From: Hirsutella rhossiliensis
Taxonomy: Eukaryota; Ascomycota; Sordariomycetes; Hypocreales; Ophiocordycipitaceae
NCBI RefSeq assembly: GCF_020360975.1
Contig: NW_025408671.1
Coordinates: forward strand, 4,340,001-4,404,000
Direction of reading: 5' to 3'
Length of the DNA stretch: 64,000 bases
Shown here in pieces: positions 1 to 12,869 of this stretch (the stretch's first letter is position 1; each line of letters begins with the position of its first letter). The position numbers and the translations under genes are program-made. The notes beneath the pieces were generated by a model. It did not search any database and had not been told where the DNA came from. It saw nothing but the letters and a program-made list of their open reading frames with translations.

Positions 1-2624
1 GATTATCCTTATATACTATAGATATAGAGTAGATCTAAATAAGAAGTTCGATAGACTTATAGATAAAATCGTTAGAGAAATTATATATAAAAGAATGTTA
101 ATCCCTTTAAATTACTTAATTAACTTTATTCCCTAACTAAGTAAGAGACTTAGTATAAGATATATAGATATAGCCTAAGGTATAGAAAATACTAAATTCT
201 AGACCCTAAAGGAAGTAAAGAGTAATATAAGACCTTATAGAGCTATAATAATAGTTATAAAAGTAGCTAAAGATAATATAGGAAGTAGTTTACTTCTCCT
301 TAAATATTTATAAGGAAAACTTATAGTAGCTTTAGTATAAGTAAAAGAATAGAACGAAGAATACTAAGTTAAACTAATTAAGCTTACTTACCTTACTTAT
401 AAAAAATTAGATTATAAGTACCTTAAAGTCTAATAAGTACTAAAGGAAGTTAGGTTTATAACTAATATAATTAGTATAATATAACTAGCTTAAGGACTAT
501 TTAATTAATAAACTTTAAAGGTAATAAAACTAAAGAAAGGCGAATTTATTATATAGAAAGTAGTACTATTAATAAGATACTAAGAAATAACTCTAGAGGA
601 CTTTATAGCGATTCCTATAATATATATAAATACGGTCTTTATACCTTTCCGCTCGCTTAAGTATATATAAGACCTACCCTATATTTAAGTATAGCTTAGT
701 AGCTAGAAAGCTAAAGTTCTAAGCGCCTTAATTAATATTAAGTTTAAAAAAAACCTTATTACTAAAAGATATATAAACGTATATAGGCTTAAAATCCTAT
801 TAATAAGAGTATTAATAACGGCGTATACTAGGTCCCTTATAAATATAGTTAGGAAGGTAAAGACTAATCTCTATCTAAGTACGGCCTAAATATTAATCTA
901 TTTTTATATTATACTAGATAGAGTCTTAGTCCCCTTTATCCTAGGTATATTATTTATTAGAGCTACGCGTATATTATTTAATTATTCCCTAAGGAATAGC
1001 TATATATAGGTTAAATATCAAATCGGTACTATTTAAGTAGTTATACTAGTAGTAGGAGCTATTAAATAGGAGCTTTTAAACGAGGTTAATATAGTAAAAT
1101 CCTTTTAGACTATAACCTTAATAGTTAATAAAAACGTATATAAAAAACTAAAGCTCGAGGAGACTATATAGGAAATAGCTATTAGCTCCTAAGAAAAAAC
1201 TTTAGGCTTTAGTAATAGAAGTTAAAGAAGATAACCTAGGAGCTACTTAATAATTATAGAGAGAACCCCTTATAAATACCTTAATAGCCGAGATTCTCTT
1301 ACTAAGAAGTAAGATCCTTAGTTATAAAAGGGGCGCTAACTAAGTCCTTAACCTAGCCTACGCTAGTATAAATAAGCCCTTAATAGTATTAGTATAATAG
1401 TAATTAATTATAGATAAAGGATATATAGCGATTTTAGCTATTAGATCTAAAATAGTAAAAGAGATTATTAAAGTTATAGTTATAGAGGCTATAAGAGAAT
1501 TTAAGAAAAATATTATTAGAGCTAGAAAGAAGTTTAGAAAGATCTAGAAGGTTAAAGTTAAGATAAGGAGGAAACGACTTATTAGATTATATAATCTAAG
1601 AGTTAATACTCTCTTTAAAAGAAAAGTAAATAAGATTAACCTTATTAACGATACTTTATTAAAGGGCTCGATACTAGAAAGGGACCTTAACTAAAAGAAG
1701 ACTAAATAAAATAATATTAAAGATAAGATATAGCCTAGACCCTATATAGAATACTTAATAGGAAAATTCTTAAGTATATAGAAAGGAAAGTAGCTAATAT
1801 AAGAAAGACTTAAAGTAATTTACGAATAATTTAAGGGCTTTCTTATAAAGGTAGAAATCCGGATCTTTAATAGTATTTTATTTAATAAGGAAGTAGCGTT
1901 ATCCTAGGACTTTATAGAAAGAGGTATAGTCGACCTAGCTATAGCCCCCCTATAGGTTATTAGGATAATAGAATATAAGGCGTAGTATATAGCCTTAACC
2001 CTAATCTTAAAAGTAATAAAGTAGAAAGTTATCGATATCCTTAAAATTAGACTAGAAATAGGAGTCCTTAAAAAAGGGCATAGGCCTTATAAGAACCTTT
2101 TTTTCTTAGTAGTAAAGAAAGATAGAGGACTACCCTTAATTAATTCTACTATATATATAAATACTATTATAATAAAAGATATAAACCTACTATTAAATAT
2201 AAATAAGTTTAGCGACTACTTCTCGATATATAAGATCCTTTCCCTCCTAGACCTTTTTAGGCTATAATTAGATCCCTCTTAATATTAAAAGCCGTAACTT
2301 AATAATATTCGCGATACCTATTAGCCTCTTATATATATATATATTCCCTTAATAGGCTATAAACGTAGTTAGCTAATTTATAAGGATAATATAAAGAATC
2401 TTATAAGACCTTATACTAAATATCTATAGGAATTTCCTTAATAATATAGGTATTAAGGAGCTTAATATAATATATAATAATAAAGAGGTAGCGCTAAAAG
2501 TAAGGAGATTTATCTTTAAATACCTTATTAACCTTAATAAAGTCCTAGTTAACGTTAAACTCTTTAGTTATATAATTATAAGGGCTAAATTAAAATTCTA
2601 CTAGTAAGTAGCTAAAGGTATTAG
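1..2624 (+). mobile_element. Ty3/gypsy relic gypsy-1 (left-truncated, RIP-inactivated)
   Basis: Read on the plus strand with TAG/TAA taken as former Gln/Trp codons, this stretch gives retroelement polyprotein. About 740-1070 resembles the retropepsin region (a segment reading PFILGILFIRAT). About 1830-2624 is reverse transcriptase. The left end runs off the window. The right end is cut at 2625 by the 5' LTR of Copia-A1. CA and TG are almost missing throughout, the footprint of RIP. No LTR of this family was recognised here, and the remainder of its pol (past the RT palm) was not found on the far side of A1, so the flanks have been rearranged. Confidence 0.75.
1830..2624 (+). pseudogene. gypsy-1 reverse transcriptase fragment
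   Basis: The frame reads FKGFLIKVEIRIF, then GVLKKGHRPYKN, FFLVVKKD and LINSTIYIN, then INKFSDYF and a Leu-Leu-Asp-Leu-Phe segment. This is the order of the gypsy RT fingers and palm (G-x-L-x-x-x-x-GPYRNP, FLV.KK.G, RLIN). The region around the catalytic aspartates follows but is shifted and broken. Near the end an NKVLVNV..S block matches the part of RT just before the thumb. Inactive: many in-frame TAG/TAA, none TGA. It belongs to the lineage whose protease carries an FILGTPFI-like motif, different from gypsy-2 and Gyp3 below. Confidence 0.7.
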
Positions 2625-3109
2625 TATTACGAAGTATAGCCTAATTTAGTAGTTCTCGGAGATATCCCTTAGTACGAGGGACTAAGGAAGCTAAAAACAC
2701 CCGGTATAAAAGAAGGAAGAAGGAGCTAAAAAGAGGTATAGAAAGGAGGGTAGGGGTATAAGGGGAAGTAAAAGTAGCGATAGCTTCTTATAAAGGTAGC
2801 GAAAGATAAGATAGATATACCGGTAACGGCTAGAAAAGAGGGGAAAAACTAGTAAAAGGCTCGGTAGTTAAAAGGATATTAGTAGCTTCTTTAAGTAGGA
2901 TCTTCTTTATTAATTAAGATACTAGATAGGTATAAGGAGGGGCGTTAGATAGAGGAAAGAAGGATAATTAAGGTAATATAATAATTATTCCCTTACTATA
3001 ATTACTACCCCTATAAGAATTAAATCTCTTTACCTTACCTATCCGACCCCTTACCTTTAATTTTACCTTTATATATTTTTATATACTTCTTATATCTCTC
3101 TTTACTAGA
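2625..3109 (+). repeat. 5' LTR of Copia-A1 (LTR-A)
   Basis: Begins TATTACGAAG (a RIP form of TGTCGCGAAG seen in other copies) and ends ..TTTACTAGA (CTTCGCGAGA elsewhere). The first and last ten bases form an imperfect inverted repeat. The same ~485-bp sequence recurs at 8448, 12387 (reverse), 35356, 41055, 55088 (partial), 56803 (reverse) and 25757/32941 (reverse, split). The tRNA-Met-type primer site follows directly. Confidence 0.9.
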
Positions 3110-3128
3110 GTTATAAGCCTAGGAGGAA
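3110..3128 (+). promoter_or_regulatory. Copia-A1 primer-binding site
   Basis: GTTATAAGCC directly after the 5' LTR. In A3 the same site reads GTTATAAGCCCGGGAGG. With one TG-to-TA change undone it is GTTATGAGCCCGGG, complementary to the anticodon arm of initiator tRNA-Met (GGGCTCATAAC). This is the half-tRNA priming style known from Drosophila copia. Confidence 0.7.
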
Positions 3129-3239
3129 TAGTATTCCTATTCCTTCCGGCTACTATAAAAAGCACCTTTCTTATATCCCTTATAGCTTCCTTTTACCCCT
3201 CTTACTAAAAAAGCCGATTTTTAAATAACTTTTCTACCT

Positions 3240-6200
3240 TTCCCTATAATAATAATAAAATCCGACTCTACTACCCCTACGGTTTATAGGAAGATTCTTA
3301 TAAAGCCCTAAGATTAAGATAAGTAGGTAAAGGAGCTACGGGCTCGTATAGATAAAACTATCTATAATTTAGTCTTCTCTAATAAGTAGGACCCTCTCGA
3401 GCCCCCTCTTTGTCCTAGGGCAACGGACTTTATAGAGGGAGCTACCCTCTTCTCCGAGCTAACCTCTATATAGTAAAGAGCCTTTTCTACTACCTTAGGC
3501 GACTACGAGAGTTACTAAAAGGAGTACCTCTATAAGACGAAGCTACTAACTACTGCTCGTATAGTAATAACGGAATCCGTTAGTGCCGTAAAGCTAATCT
3601 CTCTTTAAGAAGAAGAGACTCCTAAGTAGTAGCTTTTAAAGCTCGAGACCTCGATAGCTCCCTCGAGGGGCTATATAACTAACCGTATTAGGAAGACCTA
3701 TACGGTATACCTAGGAGCTTTTTCTACTAGGAACCTACTAGCTTCTTTATAGCTAGCTAAGTAGGAAGAAATCCTCGAGGAAGCTAACTAATACTTCCTT
3801 ATAAAAGCTCTTTCCGGCTAGTAGCTATAGGATATATCTCTACTAATAAAGCCTATTAGTAATAGTTACTTAACTATCTTTTAAGAGGCTAGCCGGGAAC
3901 TAGATAAAGAGGCTGCTAGAGTATAATAGTAAGCAGTCTTATTCCTTTATAGCTAGCACTCGACCTAGACGGCTCGACCTGCTGCCCCTATAGCGGCTGC
4001 AGCCCTTATTGCTACGGCCTCCGCTACTGCTGCTGCGGCTGTTGCTCCTTTAGCTCCTCCTCCCTTAAGAGCCTTAACCCTATCTTTAACGGCAGCCCTA
4101 GTCCCGGCCCCGGCTCCGCCTACTACTCCGGGTCCGGTCCCGTTAGTTAGACCGGCCCGACTAGTCCCCTAATAGACCTTTTAGTCCGTTAGTCGAAAAA
4201 TTAGGGAACTAGTCGAAATCGAACCTCTTCGTTAAAATCAGCAATAAGGGGTAAAAAGGGGGGGTTTTTAAGTAGACCTTCTAGACTAGGACGAGGATTC
4301 CTTAAAGAAATAACATACGAGGAGGAATCGACCTACCTACTAAGTATATAAAAAGCCCTATTAGCTAGAAGACTACTAGTAGGTCTTCGAGGAAAACTAA
4401 CTTAAAGGAGTTAACCTTTTAAAGAGGCTATAAGAAATAGTATAATAGTCTCTTAAGGAGGACCCCTCGTTATAGAAGAAGATAGACGAGATTTAGGTTA
4501 CTAAGAAATAGTAACTAATAACGCCGCTGCCCTTATTCGAGCCGTAAATTTAAGGAAAAATCGTTAGTATAGTAAATCTAGCATTCGTCTTCCCTATAAA
4601 TTAGTAAGACCACCCGTTAAGACTATCTAACTATCCCCTACGAAAATTAGCTATCCTGAACTCTAGTACTTCCCTCGATATATATAATATACTCTTACGA
4701 TTCCGGTCCTTTAAGAAGGCACGGAAGGAATATCTTATTACCGGGGAATTAACCGTATAGATAGAGGGATATAAAAGGGTAAATTTCACGATAAAATTAC
4801 CTAATAGGTCTATATAAATTCTTCGACGAAAAAGGGTAGCTTTTTGCCCTCGATTTTTAACGAGCTTAATTTCCTTCCGCCTTCTTTAAAAGGAAGGAAT
4901 CTTCTAGGATATAACGTCTAAGCCTACGGGGCTAGTTTAGAAGAATTAGATTATTAAGCTTATCGAGGAAAAATTCGGTTAATTTATTCTCGAATTCTAA
5001 CCTATTTATAGGAAGGAACTACTCGAGAAGTTAGCTTTCCCTACTAAGAGGAATAGGTCTACTATAAAGGACCCTCTTCCGCTAGCCTAAGGAGACGGCA
5101 TTCTATAGCACGCACGACTTAGTTACCCGGGCCCCCTAGCTTTATATAAGCTAGGCTAATAATAGCGGCGTACGAATAAGGGGACTAAAGACCGTCGAAT
5201 ACGAATACTACGGCTAAGGGAAGACTAGGAGACGAATTTATAGACGAACGCCTTTACGGCCGGACTAGCCGTATAAGGAAATCTAGGTCGATTAGACCAA
5301 CGTCTCTAGGGACTAAGAAAGCTTCGTTAGGGTAATGTTTTTTATAGACGCTTTTTTAAGGATAGTTTTCCCTTATTTCTTACGGACCTACCTAAGTAAG
5401 TATAACTAGTCTACCCTATAGGACTTCGTTAACTAGATAAAATCCTACTTTAGCTACGAGGTAAAGAAGATATAGTTTAACGGAGAGCTATTTACGAAGG
5501 ATATCTTAAAATAGCTTCGAAAAAGGGGTATTTTACCCCTCCCGTTAGCACCGAATACCTAGGCCTAGAATAGAGGGGCAGAAAGATTAAGGGGTGCTAT
5601 AATAGAAAGGGCCTATATAATAAGACTTACTATAAAGCTTTTATACGACCTTTAAAGGGAAGTCGTTAAGACCGCCTATTACCTATAGAACCGGACCCTT
5701 AGAGGGACTACTTAAGGAATAGACTAGAAATCCCCCCTCGAGCTCTTTATAAAAAAGAGGGCCTCGCTAGCTTACCTTCGTGCCTATAGATATAAGGTAT
5801 ACGCTATAACTACCGATATATAGCTAAAAAGGAAGAAGAAAAGAAAGCTTAATCCTAGAGCCTTTATTAGTTACCTCGTTAGTTATAATTTTATAAATAT
5901 CTTCTAGATCTAGATTCCTCTTCTATAGAAGGTTATTTTAACTAGAGATATAATTTTTAACGAATCTAGCTTCTTCGATAGAAAGAGGGATTAATAGCCC
6001 CTCTTACTCTTATAACGTTAGCTAATTTAGAAGATTTAAATCCCCCCTTCCTAATAGTCTTAAGAAGAGGTCTTAGACGAGGAAACGGAAGAAGAAACTA
6101 ACGTCGAAGTAGTCGAGGATAACGCCGACTTTAAAGGAGAAGAGGAAGCTACTAGATTAGATAATCTAGACGAAGAAGGAGACTATAGGAAAGCGGTAGA

Positions 6201-8169
6201 GCTAGAATATACTTACCTTCCTACGCCTCCTCTTATAGAATAAGAAGAAGATCTAGAAGTAGTTTTTTCGGTTAGTCTTCCCGTCTCGACCCTTAAGGGG
6301 GTAGGAAAGGCACCTCTCTTAAAGGATTACTAGGCTGCCTTTTTATCCCTACTTTAAGAAGTAAAGGAAGGTATAGGGGCCGATACTAAAGAAGACTAAT
6401 CTCTCCCTTATTTCGATTGTTTTTCCGACTTCTATCTAATACTAATAGAAGATAGTTTATATAGAGCGTTTATAGCAGGCCGGCTTTTTAAGCTAGTATT
6501 AGCAAGGAAGGTATATAAAAGAGACCTCCTAGACCTACTAGTAAACTAAAAGCAGCTAGAAAAACACCCTTTAAGAGACTAGTTTTTCTAGGCCTAGAAA
6601 GACTACCTAGCCTTATACGAAGAAATAGGGTCTTTTAAAGAGGTCCTTAAGGAAAAAGTAAGAGGAAAATAGGTCCTTAGCTATAAATAGGTCTTTATTT
6701 ATAAGACTAATAAATATAGCTTCCTTTAAAAGTATAATGCCTAGCTAGTTATCTATAGGAACTAGCAGGGAAAAGGGGATCTTCCTACTAAGGCAACTAC
6801 CCTAATAGGGATGTCTTTTCGGACCCTTATAGCTATAGTAGTAGAATTCGACCTCGAGCTTAATTAGATAGATATAGTTAACGCCTTTATTAACTGCCTA
6901 CTTAAGGAAGAAAAAGTTATCTATATACGCCTTCTACTAGGCTTCTAATAGCTAGGAAAGGTTCTATAGCTTAGGAAAGCTCTATATAGACTACGAAGAT
7001 TACCCTTTCTTTAGTAATAGTATTTAACCGGTTCCCTTAAAGCCCTAGGCTTTAAGAAAGTCCCTTAGGAACCGTGTATAATATAGAAGGGTAAAACCAC
7101 GGTCTTCTTCTACGTCGATAATATTATCTAGGCCTACCTAAAAGAGGAAGAAGCTACTACTAAGGAGGCTATATAAGGCCTATAATAAAGGTATAAGATA
7201 ACTAGGCTAAGGGAGCTAAAGTAGTTCCTAGGGATATAAATCCTTTAGAATAGGTCCTAACGGACTATCTAGCTTACCTAGGACGCTTATATCGATAAAG
7301 TCGCTTATAAATTCCTACTTAATTCCCTCGAAAAGAAGCTTCCCTCTACGCCTATATTAAATAAAGAGCTTTTGCCTAATCTATCCTTTTAAGCTAGGGA
7401 GTAAGAGAAATATTAATATTAATAGAAGGTAGGCCCCCTGCTTTTTTTAGCTATTTCTACTAGACCGGATATCTCTTTTACGGTCTCCCGACTAGCTAGG
7501 TATAACTAGAATCCTAGCCCTAGGTACTAAGAAGTAGTAGACCGAGCTATCCTTTATCTCTATTTAATAAGATTATATAGTCTACGCCTAGGAGGGTAGG
7601 AAAGGAAGAAATTAGCTACCGAAATCTTCCTTTATTCGAGCGATTCGTCCTTTATAGATAATTCCTTAAATAGAAAGAGCTTATAGAGGTATATTATATC
7701 CCTTTTTAGAGGAACTATTACTTAGAGAGCTTCGAAGCAAGCTACCGTTACTATATTAAGCACGGAGGTAGAGCTACTAGCTCTTTTAGAAGCGTTAAAG
7801 GAAGCGATTTTCCTTAGCCGGCTACTTATATCTTTATAACTATAAATTCCGTCCCCGTTAGCTATAGAATACGATAATATATAGACTATACGAATTCTTA
7901 TAGAGGAAAATAGTAAGCTATCGACCCGGCTATAGTATATCGATATCTACTAGTATTAGTTACGCTAAGAAGTCTAAAAGGGACTTATTTCCGTCTATTA
8001 GGTTCTAATAGTATCGATAAAAGCCGACGGTCTTACGAAGCCCTTACTAAAGTAGAAGCTAGCTGTCTTTTTATAGTAAATTAGGCTAGAAGACGTTTAA
8101 GAAAAGCTATCTTTAAAGGCCTACCTTAAGAGTCTACGAGAGGAGCTAATAGCCTATATAAGAAGGTAA
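3240..8169 (+). pseudogene. Copia-A1 gag-pol, RIP-inactivated
   Basis: The gag part (about 3240-4260) has an Ala/Pro-rich stretch near 3980-4160. The integrase core lies near 5230-5700, with RVMFFIDAFL and a downstream PNT..NRGAER block. RT follows at about 6790-7400 (EFDLELNQIDIVNAFIN, then FYVDNII in place of YVDD). RNase H is at about 7440-8169, with STRPDISFTVSRLARYNQNP, a DSSF.DN block and STE.ELLAL. The frame ends at TAA 8167-8169. Dozens of TAG/TAA replace Gln and Trp codons, so no protein can be made. The acidic linker near 6060-6200 (EEETNVEVVEDN) is the usual variable spacer between integrase and RT. Confidence 0.85.
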
Positions 8170-8447
8170 CGTCTATAGCCGAAGAAAAGGAAGAGGTTTT
8201 TCCCTTTAAAGGGCCCCCTATTTTAATTAGGTTTTTCCCTTTAAAGAAGGCTCCCTTTCTTATAGGACTTTCCCCTCTTTAGGCCCCTATTCCTTAAGTA
8301 GGTCTAAAAGAGCCTAGGGACCTAAAAGGGCCCTTACTTTCCTCGAGTAAAGAGAGAAGTATAGAGCTAAGAACCTCCTTTATACGCTTACTAGCCCGAA
8401 GCTATATTAGCTATGCCCTTAAGGGGCAGGCTATAGCTAAGGGGGTG

Positions 8448-8932
8448 TATCGCGAAGCGTGGCCTAATTTCGTAGTTCTTAGAGATATCCCTTAGTATAA
8501 GGGACTAAGGAAGCTAAAAACACCTAGTATAGAAGAAGGAAGAAGGAGCTAAAAAGAGGTATAGAAAGGAGGGTAGGGGTATAAAGGGAAGCAGAAGTAG
8601 CGATAGCTTCTTATAGAGGTAGCGAAAGATAAGACGGATATACCGGCAACGGCTAGAAAAGAGGGGAAAAACCGGCAAAAGGCTTAGTAGTCGAAAGGAT
8701 ATTAGTAGCTTCTTTAAGTAGGATCCTCTTTATTAATTAAGATGCTAGATAGGTATAAAGAGGGGCGTTAGATAGAGGAAAGAAGGATAATTAAGGCAAT
8801 ATAATAATTATTCCCCTACTATAATTACTGCCCCTATAAGAATTAAATCTCTCTGCCCTGCCTATCCGACCCCTTGCTTTTAATTTCACCTTCGTATATT
8901 TTTATATACTTTTTATATCTCTCTTTACTAGA
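8448..8932 (+). repeat. 3' LTR of Copia-A1
   Basis: Starts TATCGCGAAGCGTGG after the GGGGGTG polypurine tract and ends ..CTCTTTACTAGA, 485 bp like the 5' LTR. It abuts a fragment of the unrelated LTR-B rather than the gypsy-1 sequence that should resume. Confidence 0.9.
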
Positions 8933-9063
8933 CTTCTATATACTAATATACTACTAATAAATTCTATTAAAAATCCTACCTTATACTCCTTCTTCCCCTT
9001 TATTACGTAGTCTTACGTAATTGCTTAATTTCCTAAAACTCTGCTTTTACTTATATACCTTAA
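8933..9063 (+). repeat. 3'-terminal fragment of LTR-B
   Basis: About 130 bp that match, in reverse complement, the first 130 bp of the complete LTR-B copies at 55498-56065 and 57177-57744, ending at CTTATATACCTTAA. It is truncated on the left exactly at the end of the A1 LTR, as if A1 or a relative had inserted in an LTR-B. The next ~45 bp (9064-9106) are A-rich and unassigned. Confidence 0.75.
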
Positions 9064-9106
9064 AAATATATAAGATAAAAGTTAGAAAAACAATTAAAAT
9101 AAAAAA

Positions 9107-12100
9107 TAGATTAGTCTTCTTTTATATTAGGCCTTATACCTTCCTTTACGTCTTTAAGTAAAGATAAAAAGGTAGCTAGATAATCCTTTAAGAGAGGTAC
9201 CTTTCTTACCCCCTTAAAGGCCGAAATAAAAAGACTAATTAAAAAAGCTACTTTTAGATCTTCTTATTATATAAGAGGAAGTATAAGGAGGTAGGCGTAT
9301 TTTAGCTCTACCTCTTTCTTAATATCTCCTTCTTTATCTAAAGTATTTAATTTAATAGCTTCCTTTTCTTCTTTAAAGTTAGCGTTATTATTAACTACTT
9401 TAACGTTAGTTTCTTCTTTTATTTCTTTATTTATAACCTCTTTTTAAGACTATTAAGAAGGGGGGATTTAAATCTTCTAAATTAGCTACCGTTAAGAGGG
9501 TAAAAGGGGCTATTAATCCTTCTTTCTATTAAAGAAGCTAGATTTATCGAAAATTATATCCTTAGTTAAAATAACCTTTTATAAAAAAGGAATTTAAATC
9601 TAAAAGATATTTATAGAATTATAGCTAATAAAGTACTTAATAAAGGCTCTTAAATTAAGCTTTCTTTTCTTCTTCCTTTTAAGCTATATATCTTTAGTTA
9701 TAGCGTATACCTTATAGCTATAAGTATAAAGGTAGGCTAGTAAGGCCCTCTTTTTTATAAAGAGCTTAAAAAGGGATTTCTAGTTTATTCTTTAAGTAGT
9801 TATTAATAAGGCTTCTAGGTCCTTATAGTCCCTTAAGGTCTAGTTTTAAATATAATAAGTAGTCTTAGCGATTTCCCTTTAAAGGTTATAGGGAAGCCTT
9901 ATAGTAAGTCTTATTATATAAGCCCTTTTTATTATAGTACCCCTTAATCTTTCTACCTTTTTATTCTAAGCCTAGGTATTTAGTATTAATAAAAGGGGTA
10001 AAATACCCTATTTTAAAGCTAATTTAAGATATCCTTTATAAATAGCCCTATATTAAACTATATCTTCTTAATATTATAGCTAAAGTAGGATTTTATTAAG
10101 TTAATAAAGTCTTAGAAAGTAAACTAGTTATACTTACTTAGGTAGGTCTATTAAAAATAAAGGAAAATTTCCTTAAAAAAGTATCTATAAAAAATATTAC
10201 CTTTATAAAGCTTTCTTAGTCCTTAAAAATATTAGTTTAGTTAACCTAAATTTCCTTATATAGCTAGTCTAGCTATAAAAGGGTTTATTTATTTATTTAT
10301 CTCTTAGCCTTCCTTTAGCTATAGTATTTATATTTAACGGTCTTAGGGCCTTTTATTTATACGCCTTATTACTAAGGGGTCTAGGTAACTAAGTTATATA
10401 TACTAAAGAAGACTATCTCCTTAAGCTACTAAAAGAGGGTCCTTTATAGTAAACCTATTTCTCTTAGTAAGGAAAGCTAACTTCTTAAAAGGTTCCTTTT
10501 TAAGGATAGGTCGGAATTAAAGAATAAATTAACTAAATTTCTCCTTAATAAGCTTAATTATTTAATTCTTTTAGACTAGCCTTATAGGCTTTAAAGGTAT
10601 ATCTTAAATGATTCCTTCCTCCTAAAAAAGGTAGAAGGAAATTTAGCTCGTTAAAAATTAAGTGTAAAAAGCTACCTTTTTTCGTCGAAGAATTTATATA
10701 AAACTATTAAGTAGTTTTATTATAAAATTCACCCTTCTATATCCTTCTATCTATATAGTTAATTCCCTAGTAATAAGGTATTATCTTTATACCTTCTTAA
10801 AAGACTAAAATTATAAGAGGGTATTATAGATATTAAGGGAAGTACTAGAGTTAAGGATAGCTAATTTTTATAAGGGATAGTTAAAGGGTTTTAATAGGTA
10901 CTCTTTTTAATTTATTAGGAAGATAAAGGCCGGATTTACTATACTTAAAACTTTTCCTTATATTTATAGCTTAAATAAAGGTAGCGGCGTTAGTTACTAT
11001 TTCTTAGTAACCTAAATCTTATTTATCTTTTTTTATAATAAGGGGTCCTCTTTAAAAGACTATTAAATCGTTTCTTTTAGCCTCTTTAAAAGGTTAAATC
11101 CTTTAGGTCGGTTTTCCTTAAAGACCTACTAGTACTATAATAACCTATAGCCTAGGGATTTATAGGCTAGGTAGCTATTTTATCTTTTAGTCTTTTATTT
11201 CTTTAAGGAATCCTTATCTTAGTTTAGAAGGTTTATTTAAAACCCCCCCCTTTTTACTCCTTATTACTAGTCTTAATAAAAGGGTTCGATTTTAATTAGT
11301 TCCTTAATTTTTCGGCTAATAGACTAATAAGTCTATTAAGGGACTAGCTAGACCGAATAGACTAATAGGGCCGGGCCTAAAGAAGTAAGTAGGGCTAGGG
11401 CTAAGGTAGTAGTTAAAGATAATATTAAGGCTCTTAAGGGAGGTAAAGCTAAAGGGGTAGTAGTAGTAGTAGCGGGGGCAGTAGTAGTAAGGGCTATAGT
11501 AGCTATAAGGGTAGTAGGTCGAACCGTTAAAGTTAAATACTAGCTATAAAGGAATAAGACTACTTATTATTATACCTTAGTAGCCTCTTTATTTAGTTCC
11601 TAGCTAGCTTCTTAAAAGATAGCTAAGTAACTATTACTAGTAGGCTTTATTAATATAAGTATATCCTATAGCTACTAGCTAGATAGAGCTTTTATTATAA
11701 AGTATTAGTTAGCTTTCTTAAGGATTCCTTTTTACTTAGCTAGCTATAAAGAGGCTAGAAGGTTCTTAGTAAAAAAGGCTCCTAGGTAGGCCGTATAGGT
11801 CTTCTTAATATAGTTAATTATATAGCCCTATAAGGGAGCTATCGAGGTCTTAAGCTTTAGGAGCTATTACTTAAGAGTCTCTTCCTCTTAAAAAGATATT
11901 AGTATTACGGTATTAATAGATTCCGTTATAGCTATATATATAGTAGTTAGTAGCTTTATCTTATAAAAGTATTCTTTATAATAACTTTTATAGTTACCTA
12001 AGGTAGTAGAAAAAGCTCTTTATTATATAGAGGTTAGCTTAAAAAAGAGGGTAGCTCTCTCTATAAATTCTATTACCCTAGGATAAAGAGGGTGCTTAAG

Positions 12101-12869
12101 AGGGTCTTACTTATTAAAGAAGATTAAATTATAAATAGTTTTATCTACTTAAGCTTATAGCTCCTTTACCTACTTATCTTAATTTTAATGCTTTATAAGA
12201 ATCGTCTTATAGACTATAGGGGTAGTAAAGAAATCGTTTTTTTAATATTATTATAAAAGGGGGTAGAAAAGTTAGTTAAAAATCGGCTTTTCTAGTAAGA
12301 GGGGTAAAAAGGAGCTATAAGAGATATAAGAAAGGTGCCTTTTATAATAGCCGGTATAGGAATTCTATTCCTCTTAGGCTTATAACTCTTATAAAGAGAG
12401 ACGTAAGAAGTATATAAAAATATATAAAGGTAAAATTAAAAGTAAGGGGTTATATAGGTAAGGTAAAGTTATTTAATTCTTATAAGGGTAGTAGTTATAG
12501 TAAAGATATAATTATTATATTACCTTAATTATCCTTCTTTTATTTATTTAATTCCCCTCTTTATATCCCTTTAGTATCCTAATTAATAAAGAAGATCTTA
12601 CTTAAAGAAGCTACTAATATCCTCTTAACTACTAAGCTTTTTACTAGGTTTTCCCCTTTGTTTTAGCCGTTACTAGTATATCCGTCCTATCTCTCGCTAC
12701 CTTTATAAGAAGCTATCGCTACTTCTACTTCCCCTCTTACCCTTGCCCTCCTTTCTATACCTCTTTTAGCTCCTTCTTCCTTCTTTTATACTAGTATTCT
12801 TTTAGCTTCCTAGGTCCCTCTTACTAAGGGATATCTCTAAGAATACGAATTAGGCTACGCTTCGCAATA
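9107..12869 (-). mobile_element. Truncated inverted Copia-A copy (Copia-A2)
   Basis: On the minus strand this matches Copia-A1 from its 5' LTR to about 6400: a 5' LTR at 12387-12869, then gag, integrase and the acidic linker, ending near 9107. RT, RNase H and the 3' LTR are missing. It has more A/T than A1, so it is probably older or was mutated more often. Together with A1 it makes a large imperfect inverted repeat (3.1-6.4 kb versus 9.1-12.4 kb). No protein can be made. Confidence 0.85.
12387..12869 (-). repeat. 5' LTR of Copia-A2
   Basis: Reverse copy of LTR-A: starts TCTTATAAAGAGAG and ends GCTACGCTTCGCAATA, 483 bp. The element side (left) shows the complement of the tRNA-Met-type primer site, ggcttataac. 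Confidence 0.85.

Larger units (their letters stand above)
2625..8932 (+). mobile_element. Full-length Ty1/Copia element Copia-A1, RIP-inactivated
   Basis: Two LTRs of 485 bp (2625-3109 and 8448-8932) bracket a gag-pol internal region in the same orientation. The internal region starts with GTTATAAGCC, a RIP-altered form of GTTATGAGCC, the complement of the initiator tRNA-Met anticodon arm (a half-tRNA primer site as in Drosophila copia). A G-rich polypurine tract (8441-8447) precedes the 3' LTR. Domain order integrase, RT, RNase H is Copia. The 5 bp on the left (attag) do not match those on the right (cttct). The left flank is gypsy-1 RT and the right flank is LTR-B, so the two ends did not come from one insertion event. 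Confidence 0.9.
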
